A stretch of 52,452 nt of DNA, taken from the NCBI GenBank assembly GCA_900314685.1, contig OMWE01000017.1, forward strand, positions 1 through 52,452. The letters run 5' to 3'. Under the pieces are notes generated by a model. It did no database searches and was not told the DNA's origin. It saw only the letters and a program-made list of their open reading frames with translations. Origin of the DNA: an uncultured Actinomycetes bacterium (GTDB taxonomy: Bacteria; Actinomycetota; Coriobacteriia; Coriobacteriales; Atopobiaceae). The position numbers and the translations under genes are program-made. The first letter of the stretch is position 1. Each line of letters starts with the position of its first letter. Of this stretch, positions 11,212 to 18,981 are shown one piece after another.

Positions 11212-11243
11212 AGACCGGTTGCTTCGGCATCCGGTCTTTTTCA
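11212..11243 (+). terminator. Terminator after tRNA-Asn
   Basis: Stem AGACCGG (11212-11218) with CCGGTCT (11231-11237); within the loop TGC-TTCG-GCA extends the hairpin with a stable tetraloop. It is followed by a run of T residues. Confidence 0.85.
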
Positions 11244-11354
11244 TTACCGCGCTGAGTCACCCTGTTTCGGACCGTGCTTCTTCTGCACGGCGCGCCCTAT
11301 ATCGGAGAGCTTGTTGGGGCGAACGCAAGCCTGTCAAGGCGGACGCATACAGAC

Positions 11355-11390
11355 ATGAAAATGGGACGCCGGGTTCTGCAGTGGCGTCCC
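11355..11390 (-). terminator. Terminator for the minus-strand PTS IIB gene
   Basis: GGGACGCC (11363-11370) pairs with GGCGTCCC (11383-11390). Read on the minus strand the hairpin is followed by ATTTTC, about 70 bases past the stop of the PTS IIB gene. Confidence 0.7.
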
Positions 11391-11457
11391 AAACAGGAGG
11401 GCTTTTTCGGTGCGAGCGTAGGCCGGCTGACGGGCCAGAACCCGTATAACCGTGATC

Positions 11458-11760
11458 CTACTTGCCCATCAGTTTGTCGATCTGCGCGAAGATGTTCTTG
11501 CAGTTCTGACGCCCGTAATCTTTCATCTCCATGACACCGAGGGGGATGGAGGGATCCAAGGCGCTGCGCAGGGCTTCGGCACGGTAGCCGACCTGGGGGC
11601 CGAGGAGGACGACGTCGGCTGTGACATCGTCTGCGCGCAGGCCGTTGATGCCGCGTGCGGTGATCTCCAGGGGGATCCCGTTTTGGTCGGCGTACTGCTT
11701 CATCTTGTTGACGAGCATGCTGGTGGACATACCCGCGTTGCATACCAGAAGTATTCTCAT
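11458..11760 (-). CDS. PTS system lactose/cellobiose-type EIIB component
   Basis: Phosphocarrier protein that accepts phosphate from EIIA on a cysteine and passes it to a sugar at the EIIC permease. The 100-residue product begins MRILLVCNAGMSTSMLVNKM; Cys7 in the P-loop-like LVCNAGMSTS is the expected phosphorylation site. The start at 11760 has GGAAAGGAAG upstream on the minus strand; a longer reading frame to 11862 adds residues without similarity. It is a single-gene unit with its own terminator and no EIIA or EIIC beside it, so partners must be encoded elsewhere. The sugar cannot be told from IIB alone. Confidence 0.88.
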   Translation of the reverse strand: MRILLVCNAGMSTSMLVNKMKQYADQNGIPLEITARGINGLRADDVTADVVLLGPQVGYRAEALRSALDPSIPLGVMEMKDYGRQNCKNIFAQIDKLMGK

Positions 11761-12093
11761 CCCTGCTACTTCCTTTCCATTCCGTTTTACGACGGCGCCT
11801 TCGCTTCGTACTGTAAAAAGCCGGCGTGGCGTACGGGGGTAGGGCGCCGAGATTTGACACAATGTTGCAAGGAGGAATCGTCAAACAAATGCTTTGGGCG
11901 GTACGTCTTGCCAACGGCCTGCTTGCGGGCGCTGCGCGACCTCGGACAGGCCGGCGAATCGCCCGTCGGTTTGCCTTACGCAGGTAATGCGGGTATTCTT
12001 CGCATAAGCGGTGCTGGTGTTGCTGGTGACACGCGTCACGGGGGGCGCCGCACAGGGTGCCGTAAGGCGTGGGATGGCGAGGCGGGATCGCGT
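11761..12093. other. Non-coding gap between divergent PTS IIB and dCMP deaminase genes
   Basis: This 333-base stretch must hold promoters for two divergent genes, but no convincing -35/-10 pair is visible on either strand. TTGACA at about 11855 resembles a -35 box and is followed by AAGGAGG. A 32-codon reading frame begins with ATG at 11890 and is not supported by codon pattern. I see no other structure. Confidence 0.4.
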
Positions 12094-12588
12094 ATGGAGA
12101 GCAAACATCGCATCTTGAGCTGGGACGAGTACTTCATGGGCGTGGCGGCCATCACGGCCAAGCGCTCCAAAGACCCGCACACGCAGGTCGGAGCCGTGAT
12201 TGTGGGCCGCGACCTGCGTATCCTGTCCATCGGCTACAACGGCACGCCCCGGGGCATGAACGACGACACCTTCCCCTGGTCGCGCAAGGGGGAGACGCTC
12301 AAGACCAAGTACCCCTACGTGATCCACGCGGAGCGCAACGCGGTCCTCAACTTCCGCGGACTGATGCGCGAGCTGCACGGTGCGACCGTCTATGTCACGC
12401 ACTTTCCCTGCAACGAGTGCTCGAAGGAACTTGCCCAGGTCGGCATCGCCGAGGTCGTCTACGCCTACAACCCGTATCCCGACTCAAACGAGACACGCGC
12501 CGCCCAGACCATCCTCGACGCGGCCGGCATCACGACCCGCGTCGTCCCGGTGCCCGAGATTACAATCTCGAACGACTACGAAGCGTAG
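12094..12588 (+). CDS. Deoxycytidylate (dCMP) deaminase
   Basis: Zinc enzyme deaminating dCMP to dUMP, supplying thymidylate synthase. The 164-residue protein shows the cytidine/deoxycytidylate deaminase zinc site: HAERNAVLN (His ligand and catalytic Glu) and PCNECSKELAQ (two Cys ligands). DPHTQVGAVIV and SIGYNGTPRG near the N-terminus are typical of dCMP deaminases (ComEB-like in Firmicutes) rather than tRNA adenosine or free cytidine deaminases. The ATG at 12094 gives the normal family length. It lies 23 bases before larE. Confidence 0.92.
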   Translation: MESKHRILSWDEYFMGVAAITAKRSKDPHTQVGAVIVGRDLRILSIGYNGTPRGMNDDTFPWSRKGETLKTKYPYVIHAERNAVLNFRGLMRELHGATVYVTHFPCNECSKELAQVGIAEVVYAYNPYPDSNETRAAQTILDAAGITTRVVPVPEITISNDYEA

Positions 12589-12611
12589 GCAAGACAACCG
12601 CGAAGAAAGGC

Positions 12612-13445
12612 ATGGCAGACCGCATGCATGACCAGCTCAGGGAGAAGCGCGAGAGGCTGTGCGACCGCCTGCGCGAAATGGGAAGCGTGGCGGTCGGCTA
12701 CTCGGGCGGCGTGGACTCGACGACGTTGCTTGCCATAGCGCACGAGGTGCTTGGCGACCAGGCGATTGGCATGACGGTGCGGAGCGGGTGGATGTCCTCG
12801 CAGGACGCCGAGGAGACCGAACGATTCTGTGCCGAGCGGGGCATCCGCCACGAGTACCTCAGCATCACGGCGGAAGACGTGCCGGGCTTCGCCGACAATC
12901 CCAAGGACCGCTGCTACCTCTGCAAGCGTGCGGAGTTCGGTCTGATGGTGACCCGTGCCAGGCAGCTCGGTCTCGCATGTGTGGCCGACGGCAGCAACGT
13001 CGACGACGAGGGCGATTACCGCCCAGGGCTGCGGGCGATAGGCGAGCTCGGGGTCGTGAGCCCGCTGCGCGAGGCGGGGATCACCAAGCAGGACGTGCGC
13101 GACCTCGCCCACGACATGGGAATCACCGTGTGGGACAAGCCGGCGAGCGCATGTCTGTCTTCCCGCATCGCATACGGCGAGAAGATCACCCTCGAGAAGC
13201 TCCGTCGCATCGACGAGGCGGAGGAGTACCTGAGGTCGCTCGGGCTGCGGCAGGTGCGCGTGCGCATCCATGGCCGCAAGGGCGAGGTGGCGCGCATCGA
13301 GGTGCCGACGGTGGACCTCGCGCTATTCGCCGACGAGCGGACGCGCGAGCAGGTGGCGGCGCGGATGCACGAAGTCGGCTTCACCTACGTGTCGCTCGAC
13401 CTGGACGGGTTCCGCTCGGGCAGCGGCAATGCGGTTTTGAAGTAG
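12612..13445 (+). CDS. larE: LarE-type ATP-dependent sulfur transferase (nickel-pincer cofactor biosynthesis)
   Basis: LarE inserts sulfur into a nicotinate-derived precursor of the nickel-pincer cofactor of lactate racemase. The 277-residue protein has a PP-loop AMP-forming motif SGGVDSTT at residues 31-38 and the LarE signature WDKPASACLSSR near 174-185. Three cysteines, C101, C104 (KDRCYLCK) and C181, are placed as in LarE proteins that carry a [4Fe-4S] cluster, rather than the single sacrificial Cys of the Lactobacillus enzyme; that reading is inference. No larA, larB or larC is in the window. Start ATG has GAAAGG upstream. Confidence 0.87.
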   Translation: MADRMHDQLREKRERLCDRLREMGSVAVGYSGGVDSTTLLAIAHEVLGDQAIGMTVRSGWMSSQDAEETERFCAERGIRHEYLSITAEDVPGFADNPKDRCYLCKRAEFGLMVTRARQLGLACVADGSNVDDEGDYRPGLRAIGELGVVSPLREAGITKQDVRDLAHDMGITVWDKPASACLSSRIAYGEKITLEKLRRIDEAEEYLRSLGLRQVRVRIHGRKGEVARIEVPTVDLALFADERTREQVAARMHEVGFTYVSLDLDGFRSGSGNAVLK

Positions 13446-13505
13446 CGCGACGGGCGAGGTAGCGCGGAGGACGAGGCAGGCGCGGCAGAAGCGCGGGCGC
13501 CTCGT

Positions 13506-15047
13506 CTACCAGGCCTTTGCGGCGTCGGTGCCGTGGACGGCCAGGTCGATGACCTTGTAGGCGCCGTCGTAGGTGCCGATTCTGTCCTGCAGCTCGATCT
13601 GGTCGCACATGAAGCAGAGCAGCTCGCGGTCCTCCTGGAAGGAATCGATCATGTGCAGCACCTCGGGCGTGTCGTCCATCTCGTAGGTGCCATCGCCGAC
13701 CTCGGCCGCGCGGATGGCGCCCCAGGCCTCGTGGCCGCCGATGCGGTGGATCATCAGCTTGGGCACGGGGTAGAAGGAGAACTCGCTGGGCTTGGTGACG
13801 AGCACGTCAGAGCAGCGCATAAGCACGTTGGAGGAGTAGACGGCCGCGAAGATGTCCTCGTCGCAGAAGGCGTGGACGCCCTCGACCTCGCTGTCAAGCG
13901 CCGCGGAGGCAAAGGCCGCGACCTCCGAAAAGTCACCGATGTGCTCGTGGGCCATAGCCGCCATGCCGGGGACCTTCTTTTTGAGGCCGGCCCAGACGTT
14001 CTTGTGGTCGCCGACGTTGACAAAGAGCGTGGCCTCGCCGCGGCGGACGAGCGGCAGCAGGTGCTCGCAGATGGCGACGAAGAGGTCCTCCTGCGCGCCG
14101 GCGCCGCCGACGGACAGGAGGTAGCGGACGGGGCCCCCCGAGCGCAGACGGGTGCGGCGACGCTCGCAGTCGGCGTGGATGTTGGCGACGAGCTCGTGGT
14201 CGACATAGTGGCCGGTGTAGTAGAGCGCGTCCTCGGGCATGGGGGACAGCTGCTCCGGTGCCATGCCGCGCAGCTGGTGGTAGCCCAGGTAGGCGCTGGG
14301 GGTCTGGACAGTGTGGATGGAGCCCTCGGCCAGGTGCAAAGCCATCGGCCAGTTGTCGGGGATGGCGTTGACGACGTGGGTCATGCCGGCGTGGACCGCG
14401 GCCTGCGCGGGCCAGACATGCGTGCCCACGTAGGGGGTGTCGCGCGGGATATCGCGGAAGAGGGGCACGCAGAGCTCGGCGTTCTTCTGGTCGCCCGAGT
14501 TGTAGGAGAGCTTGCGGAAGCCCTCGGAGTTGAGCGGCTCCCACACCAGTGCGTTGAAGGGCGGGACGGCCTGCGAGAGGCGCGAGCCCATGGAGTAGAG
14601 CTTGTTCTGATAGGCGATGACCTTGGAGCCGGTGGTCTCGGGGAAGCTCGCGAGGTCCAGCCAATAGGGGGTGTAGCCCATGGCGTGGGCGGCCGAAGCC
14701 ATGGCCATAGAGATGCGGTAGTGGCCGAAGCCCATGCGGATGTTGCCCACGATCACGGGCCTGCCCGTGGCATCGGCCTGCGTGTGCGCGGTCGTGGCGG
14801 GGGAGGGCTGCGCGGCGGCATCGGCTGCCAGGTCGAGCGGCGTGTCCCCCTTTGCCATCACCAGGTCACGGACACCGAGGGCGTCACCGATCACGGGCAC
14901 GTCCGAGGCAGCCAGGTGATAGACGGCATCGGTGTCGTCACCGAACTTCTTGAGAAAGTTCTCCTTGCCTTTGAGCGCCTTTTGGTAGGTCTTGTCGTCC
15001 TGGATGTTGCCAAAGGCGACGCGCGCTCGATCCTGCAGCTCTGCCAT
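13506..15047 (-). CDS. Uncharacterised protein with GT-B/GT28-like motifs
   Basis: I do not recognise a characterised member. The 513-residue protein begins with about 95 residues of its own, rich in Ala and Thr near 75-95, then shows segments spaced as in GT-B glycosyltransferases of the MurG/MGDG-synthase kind: GFGHYR at 106-111, a central NAIPDNWP near 228-235, TGHYVD near 279, a second-domain start LLSVGGAGAQ at 310-319, and VTKPSEFSFYPVPKLMI at 417-433, where MurG-like enzymes have a sugar-nucleotide site. No signal peptide or membrane segment is seen. It is divergent from a TetR regulator and preceded by two copies of the palindrome that also flanks tetR, suggesting shared repression. 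Donor, acceptor and activity are unknown. Confidence 0.7.
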   Translation of the reverse strand: MAELQDRARVAFGNIQDDKTYQKALKGKENFLKKFGDDTDAVYHLAASDVPVIGDALGVRDLVMAKGDTPLDLAADAAAQPSPATTAHTQADATGRPVIVGNIRMGFGHYRISMAMASAAHAMGYTPYWLDLASFPETTGSKVIAYQNKLYSMGSRLSQAVPPFNALVWEPLNSEGFRKLSYNSGDQKNAELCVPLFRDIPRDTPYVGTHVWPAQAAVHAGMTHVVNAIPDNWPMALHLAEGSIHTVQTPSAYLGYHQLRGMAPEQLSPMPEDALYYTGHYVDHELVANIHADCERRRTRLRSGGPVRYLLSVGGAGAQEDLFVAICEHLLPLVRRGEATLFVNVGDHKNVWAGLKKKVPGMAAMAHEHIGDFSEVAAFASAALDSEVEGVHAFCDEDIFAAVYSSNVLMRCSDVLVTKPSEFSFYPVPKLMIHRIGGHEAWGAIRAAEVGDGTYEMDDTPEVLHMIDSFQEDRELLCFMCDQIELQDRIGTYDGAYKVIDLAVHGTDAAKAW

Positions 15048-15083
15048 TGCGATGCCCCTTTTCTAGAGCCTGGGTGTTCTGAT

Positions 15084-15100
15084 TGATAGACAAACTATCA
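15084..15100. promoter_or_regulatory. Palindromic operator box 1
   Basis: TGATAG-N5-CTATCA, a perfect 17-bp inverted repeat 37 bases upstream of the GT-B-like gene start. Its centre is 20 bp from box 2, about two helical turns, so both would face the same side of the DNA. Confidence 0.75.
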
Positions 15101-15103
15101 CAG

Positions 15104-15120
15104 TGATAGACCGACTATCA
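15104..15120. promoter_or_regulatory. Palindromic operator box 2
   Basis: Second perfect TGATAG-N5-CTATCA copy, spacer ACCGA, 3 bases from box 1. With box 1 it lies on the side of the minus-strand gene. Confidence 0.75.
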
Positions 15121-15207
15121 AGCATCAATTTTCGTAACCTGCGAAAGGGGCAAGGGAGCGGATGAGCGGTACGGACGCAAATTCTCGGTTGACTGTGATG
15201 CGCAAAC

Positions 15208-15224
15208 TGATAGCCTGACTATCA
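15208..15224. promoter_or_regulatory. Palindromic operator box 3
   Basis: Third TGATAG-N5-CTATCA copy, spacer CCTGA, on the tetR side. TTGACT at 15189-15194 just upstream could be a -35 element for tetR, which would place the box over the promoter. Confidence 0.75.
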
Positions 15225-15227
15225 CAG

Positions 15228-15244
15228 CGATAGACTGACTATCA
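15228..15244. promoter_or_regulatory. Palindromic operator box 4
   Basis: CGATAG-N5-CTATCA, one mismatch from the other three, again centred 20 bp from its partner box 3. It ends right before the tetR ribosome-binding site AAAGGAGG. Confidence 0.72.
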
Positions 15245-15259
15245 ATAAAGGAGGCGAGC

Positions 15260-15904
15260 ATGGTCAGGGTACAGGTGCCCGAGGTGACGAGCGCGGACGA
15301 TCGCGTGGTCGCAGTGGCGGCCCAGCTCTTCCTGCGCGACGGCGTCGAGCAGATCAAGATGACCGACATCGCCCGCGAGGCGGGTGTCGGCGTCGCCACG
15401 ATTTACCGGCACTTCCAGACCAAGACACGCCTGGCCGCAGAGGCCGGCACGCTCCTGTGGAAGATGTACGCCGATGAGGTCACGAGGATGATCGAGACGG
15501 ACGCCTTTCTCGAGATGGACGGCATCGAACGCCTAAAGGCGCTTTTCAGCGAGTTCACGCGCGTCTATATCGAGCGTCCAGAGTTCGTGGCCTTCCTCAA
15601 CAGCTTCGACCGGCTGATGATCGACGAGAAGGTGGATGCCGAGGAGCTCTCTGCCTACGGCCAGATGATCGATTCCTTTTACGTGGTGTTCGAGGACGCC
15701 TACCAGATGGGCCGCATGGACGGCACCGTGGTCTGCGACCTCGACTTCCGTGTCTTTTACCACGCCATCGCCCACGCGCTGATGGGCGCCGCGCAAAAAT
15801 TTGTGCGCGGCGGCGTGATTCCCTCCGACGCCGAGTCCGACGGTAGCGCGGAGATCAAATGCATCGTGGAGACGGCCGTGCGGTCCCTGAGGGTCGCGAG
15901 CTAA
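15260..15904 (+). CDS. TetR/AcrR-family transcriptional regulator
   Basis: Predicted one-component repressor. The 214-residue protein has the TetR helix-turn-helix near residues 30-60: IKMTDIAREAGVGVATIYRHFQTK, here with IYRHF as the recognition-helix end. The C-terminal ligand domain (about 70-214) is unlike any whose ligand I know. AAAGGAGG precedes the ATG. Four 17-bp palindromes between this gene and the divergent GT-B-like gene are the natural operators, so autorepression and control of both directions are likely. The transporter gene follows 17 bases later and is probably in the same transcript. The ligand may be the sugar or another small molecule; this is inference. Confidence 0.9.
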   Translation: MVRVQVPEVTSADDRVVAVAAQLFLRDGVEQIKMTDIAREAGVGVATIYRHFQTKTRLAAEAGTLLWKMYADEVTRMIETDAFLEMDGIERLKALFSEFTRVYIERPEFVAFLNSFDRLMIDEKVDAEELSAYGQMIDSFYVVFEDAYQMGRMDGTVVCDLDFRVFYHAIAHALMGAAQKFVRGGVIPSDAESDGSAEIKCIVETAVRSLRVAS

Positions 15905-15921
15905 AGAAAAAGGAGAGGGCA

Positions 15922-17304
15922 ATGGAAGAGAAGAAACTCGCGTCTAACGGGGTGCTCTGGCGCTTCGCGATCGGCCAGCTGGGCTGGGCGATCCTGTCGG
16001 GCATCATCAGCAACTGGCTGGTGTACTACTACATGCCGTCTGAGACGCTGATGAGCCAGGGTTGGCAGATCTTCATCACGCAGGGTGCCGTCTTCGCGGG
16101 CCTCACCGTCATCGGCCTGATCACCGGATGCGGACGTTTGCTCGACGGCTTCATCGACCCCTTCATCGCGTCGAAGTCCGACCAGTGCACCAGCGGGCTC
16201 GGCCGCCGCATACCCTTCATGCGTCGCGCCGCGATACCCTTTGGCCTGATGACCGTGCTCGTCTTTGTGGTGCCCGGCACGTCCAGCCAGCTCGCCAACA
16301 ACTGGCTGCTGTGGGCCTGCCTCATGCTCTTCTACATCACGCTCTCGCTCTACTGCACGCCCTTCAACGCGCTGATCCCGGAGCTCGGGCGCACGCAGGA
16401 GACTCGCATCAACCTCTCGACCTACATCTCGACCACGTACTTCTTTGGCACCGCCTTCGCCTACCTGGTGCCCAACGTCGCCGGCATGCTGGAGGGCTCC
16501 CTCGGCGCCGTGAACGCGTTCCGCGCCACCGTGGCGATCCTCTCCGTGGTCGCGGTGATCCTCATGCTCGTGCCCGCCTTCACGATCGACGAGCACGTCT
16601 ACGCCGACACCGTCCCCTCGACCACCCCGATGGGCAAGTCCGTGGCCAAGACCTTCAAGAACCACCAGTTCCTGATCTTCGAGTCCTCCGACGTGCTCTA
16701 CTGGGTGTCGATCACCATGTTCCAGACGGGCCTTTCCTACTACATCACCGAGCTCATCGGCCTGCCCGACGACACGACCTTCATCCTCTTTGCCCTCATG
16801 ACCCTGATCAGCCTGCTCTTCTACGCGCCGGTCAACAAGCTGGCCAAGAAGATCGGTAAAAAGAAGCTCGTGGCCTTTGCGTTTTTCTTCTTCTGCGTCG
16901 CCTTTATGGTGACCGCCGTGGCCGGCACCATCCCCCTGCCCAAGATGGCTTGGGGCGTCCTGGTCGCCGTCCTCGCCGCCATCCCGATGGCCATCCTCGG
17001 CATACTGCCGCAGGCCGTCCTCGCCGACATCGCCGAGCAGGACGCCGTCAAGACCGGCGAAAACCGACAGGGCATGTTCTACGCGGCGCGCACCTTCAGC
17101 ATGACGCTGGGGCAGACGCTGGCCATGATCCTCTTCACCTCGGTGTCCATCATGGGCACAAACGGCTTTGGCTACCGCATGACCGCGGTTATCGCCACCG
17201 CGTTCTGCCTGGCAGGAGGCCTGATCTTCCTGCGCTACAACGAGAAGGACGTGCTCGCCACCATCATGGCGCACGAGGCCGAGGCCCAGGCGGAGAAGGA
17301 ATAG
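15922..17304 (+). CDS. MFS sugar transporter, glycoside-pentoside-hexuronide (GPH) type
   Basis: Predicted cation-coupled sugar symporter in the cytoplasmic membrane. The 460-residue protein has about twelve hydrophobic segments and GPH features: GRLLDGFIDPFIASKSD after the second segment (the conserved Asp cluster) and the loop GLGRRIPFMRRAAIPFG. The ATG at 15922 follows AAGGAGAGGG; the reading frame runs upstream into tetR, but that part is not homologous. It is 17 bases after tetR and 70 bases before an alpha-galactosidase gene, so an alpha-galactoside such as melibiose or raffinose is a reasonable guess. The motifs do not fix the substrate. Confidence 0.9.
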   Translation: MEEKKLASNGVLWRFAIGQLGWAILSGIISNWLVYYYMPSETLMSQGWQIFITQGAVFAGLTVIGLITGCGRLLDGFIDPFIASKSDQCTSGLGRRIPFMRRAAIPFGLMTVLVFVVPGTSSQLANNWLLWACLMLFYITLSLYCTPFNALIPELGRTQETRINLSTYISTTYFFGTAFAYLVPNVAGMLEGSLGAVNAFRATVAILSVVAVILMLVPAFTIDEHVYADTVPSTTPMGKSVAKTFKNHQFLIFESSDVLYWVSITMFQTGLSYYITELIGLPDDTTFILFALMTLISLLFYAPVNKLAKKIGKKKLVAFAFFFFCVAFMVTAVAGTIPLPKMAWGVLVAVLAAIPMAILGILPQAVLADIAEQDAVKTGENRQGMFYAARTFSMTLGQTLAMILFTSVSIMGTNGFGYRMTAVIATAFCLAGGLIFLRYNEKDVLATIMAHEAEAQAEKE

Positions 17305-17323
17305 GAAAAGAGCGCGGGACGCA

Positions 17324-17360
17324 TGTGACAGGTGTGACAGGTCCCCGTCACCTGTCACAC
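17324..17360. repeat. Tandem TGTGACAGG plus 11-bp inverted repeat before the alpha-galactosidase
   Basis: TGTGACAGG occurs twice in tandem (17324-17332, 17333-17341). GTGTGACAGGT at 17332-17342 is a perfect inverted repeat of ACCTGTCACAC at 17350-17360, with 7 bases between. The hairpin ends 14 bases before the alpha-galactosidase ATG, next to its ribosome site. There is no T tract, so it is not a usual terminator. It may be an operator, a translational hairpin or an intergenic repeat. Confidence 0.6.
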
Positions 17361-17374
17361 TCCAGGGAGGGGCT

Positions 17375-18979
17375 ATGACAGCGGATCCGACGATAGAGAT
17401 TGCATGGGAGGGCGTCGCTGACGGTACCGAGCGTAGCGTTCGCGTCGACAAAGGTATAGCCGCGCCAGAGGGCGCCGCACTTGAGCTGGGCCTCAAGGTC
17501 GTCCGCAATAGCGAGGGATCCACCTGGCGCGTCGTGGTGAGCCCCGCGCGAGACATCCGTCTGACCCGGATGCGCGCGACGCTGCGCTACGACTTCCGGG
17601 ACTGGGAGCGCCTGTACCTCAACGGGTACAACTCCTGGACCGATTCCGTGGAGCGCCCGCTCGGCGACCGGATGGTGGGTCTTTCCCGCATGCCCCGCGC
17701 CGCCGTCGACCACTGGGTGCTCGACGGGAGCGGCGACTACCGTTTCACGAGGCAGGACACGCACCCGGGTCGCCAGCACGGATTTGGCTACGGCTACCTG
17801 CGGTCCGGAGGCGACGTGAGCCTCTTCGGCTCCCTCGACGAGAACTCCGGTTTCACGACCATCCGGGAGGACCTCCGTGCCGGCACGATCACGCTCGACA
17901 AGGAGGTACCCGCGCGCGACCTTGTCGCGGGCGATGAGCGCGAGGTGCTCTCCTTTGCCGTGCTGGGCGGCACGCTCGACGGCGCCGTCCGCGGCTGGTT
18001 GGGGCTCGCTGGCGTGTCCTGCCGCCCCGCGCCGCGCGTCGTGGGCTATTCCAGCTGGTACCGACACTATACCGACATCGACGAAGACAAACTCACACAT
18101 GATTTCGCGGGTCTCGAGGAGGCCCTCGGCGGCGTCGGCACGGGCCGGGTCGTCAAGGTCTTCCAGGTCGACGACGGCTACACCAAGGTCGGGGACTGGC
18201 AGACGCCGGATACCGCGAAGTTCCCGCGTGAGCTGGGACCGGTTGCCGCCGCTGCCCGCGAGCACGGCTACGTGCCCGGGCTCTGGATGGCGCCCTTTGT
18301 GTGCGAGCGTGCGTCGCGCGTCTTTGCGGAACATCCCGATTGGCTCCTGCGCGATGAGGCGGGGGCGTTGGTGCCGACCGGCAGCCACTGGTCCGGACAA
18401 GTGGCGCTCGACACGCTCAATCCCGAGGTCCGCGCCTATGTCACGGCCTCGATACGCAAGGCGACGCGGGAGTGGGGCTTCGGCTTCCTCAAGCTCGACT
18501 TCCTGTACGGCGCGTGCATGCTGCCGCACGGCGGCAGGAACCGCGGCGAGCTCATGGCCGACGCGCTCGATCTGCTGCGCGAGGCGGCGGGCGACGGCGT
18601 GTGGCTGGATTTCTGCGGCGTGCCGCTGGTGTCGGCCTTTGGGCGCTGCGAGTACTGCCGTGTGGGCTGCGACGTCGGCCTCGACTGGGACGACAAGCCC
18701 TTCATGCGCCTGACCGGACGCGAGCGGGTCTCCACCAAGAACAACCTCGCCAACACCCGCGGCCGTGCGCACCTGGACGGACTCGCCTTCGGCTGCGACC
18801 CCGACGTGTTCTTCTTGCGCCGCGACGTCAAGCTCACCGACAGGCAGCGCGCCGACTTGCTGGATGCCGACACGCATCTGGGCAGTGTATTCTTCACTTC
18901 CGATGACATGGGTGCCTGGGATGCCGGCCAGATGGCCGCCTACCATGCCGCGCTTCAGGCCTTCTGCGAGAGGGGATAG
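17375..18979 (+). CDS. Alpha-galactosidase, glycoside hydrolase family 36 (clan D)
   Basis: Hydrolyses terminal alpha-galactose. The 534-residue protein has an N-terminal beta-sandwich region and a barrel domain from about residue 220. The nucleophile is expected at Asp375 in FLKLDFLYG and the acid/base at Asp433 in RVGCDVGLDW; FQVDDGYTKVGDW near 263 and LWMAPFV near 303 are also typical. There is no signal peptide, so it acts in the cytoplasm on imported sugar. It is shorter than the roughly 720-residue GH36 enzymes, consistent with a compact subgroup. The gene precedes galK by two bases, fixing its role in galactoside use. Confidence 0.85.
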   Translation: MTADPTIEIAWEGVADGTERSVRVDKGIAAPEGAALELGLKVVRNSEGSTWRVVVSPARDIRLTRMRATLRYDFRDWERLYLNGYNSWTDSVERPLGDRMVGLSRMPRAAVDHWVLDGSGDYRFTRQDTHPGRQHGFGYGYLRSGGDVSLFGSLDENSGFTTIREDLRAGTITLDKEVPARDLVAGDEREVLSFAVLGGTLDGAVRGWLGLAGVSCRPAPRVVGYSSWYRHYTDIDEDKLTHDFAGLEEALGGVGTGRVVKVFQVDDGYTKVGDWQTPDTAKFPRELGPVAAAAREHGYVPGLWMAPFVCERASRVFAEHPDWLLRDEAGALVPTGSHWSGQVALDTLNPEVRAYVTASIRKATREWGFGFLKLDFLYGACMLPHGGRNRGELMADALDLLREAAGDGVWLDFCGVPLVSAFGRCEYCRVGCDVGLDWDDKPFMRLTGRERVSTKNNLANTRGRAHLDGLAFGCDPDVFFLRRDVKLTDRQRADLLDADTHLGSVFFTSDDMGAWDAGQMAAYHAALQAFCERG

Positions 18980-18981
18980 AC

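Noticed and set aside
11890..11988. A 32-codon frame starting ATG at 11890 after AAGGAGG
   Set aside because: The spacing to the ribosome site is about 13 bases, the product is Arg/Ala-rich with no motif and there is no conserved neighbour logic.
13533..15086. A 517-codon open frame on the plus strand opposite the GT-B-like gene
   Set aside because: Low-complexity Val/Gly/Asp composition typical of a GC-rich antisense frame; the minus-strand frame has coherent motifs, a start and operators.
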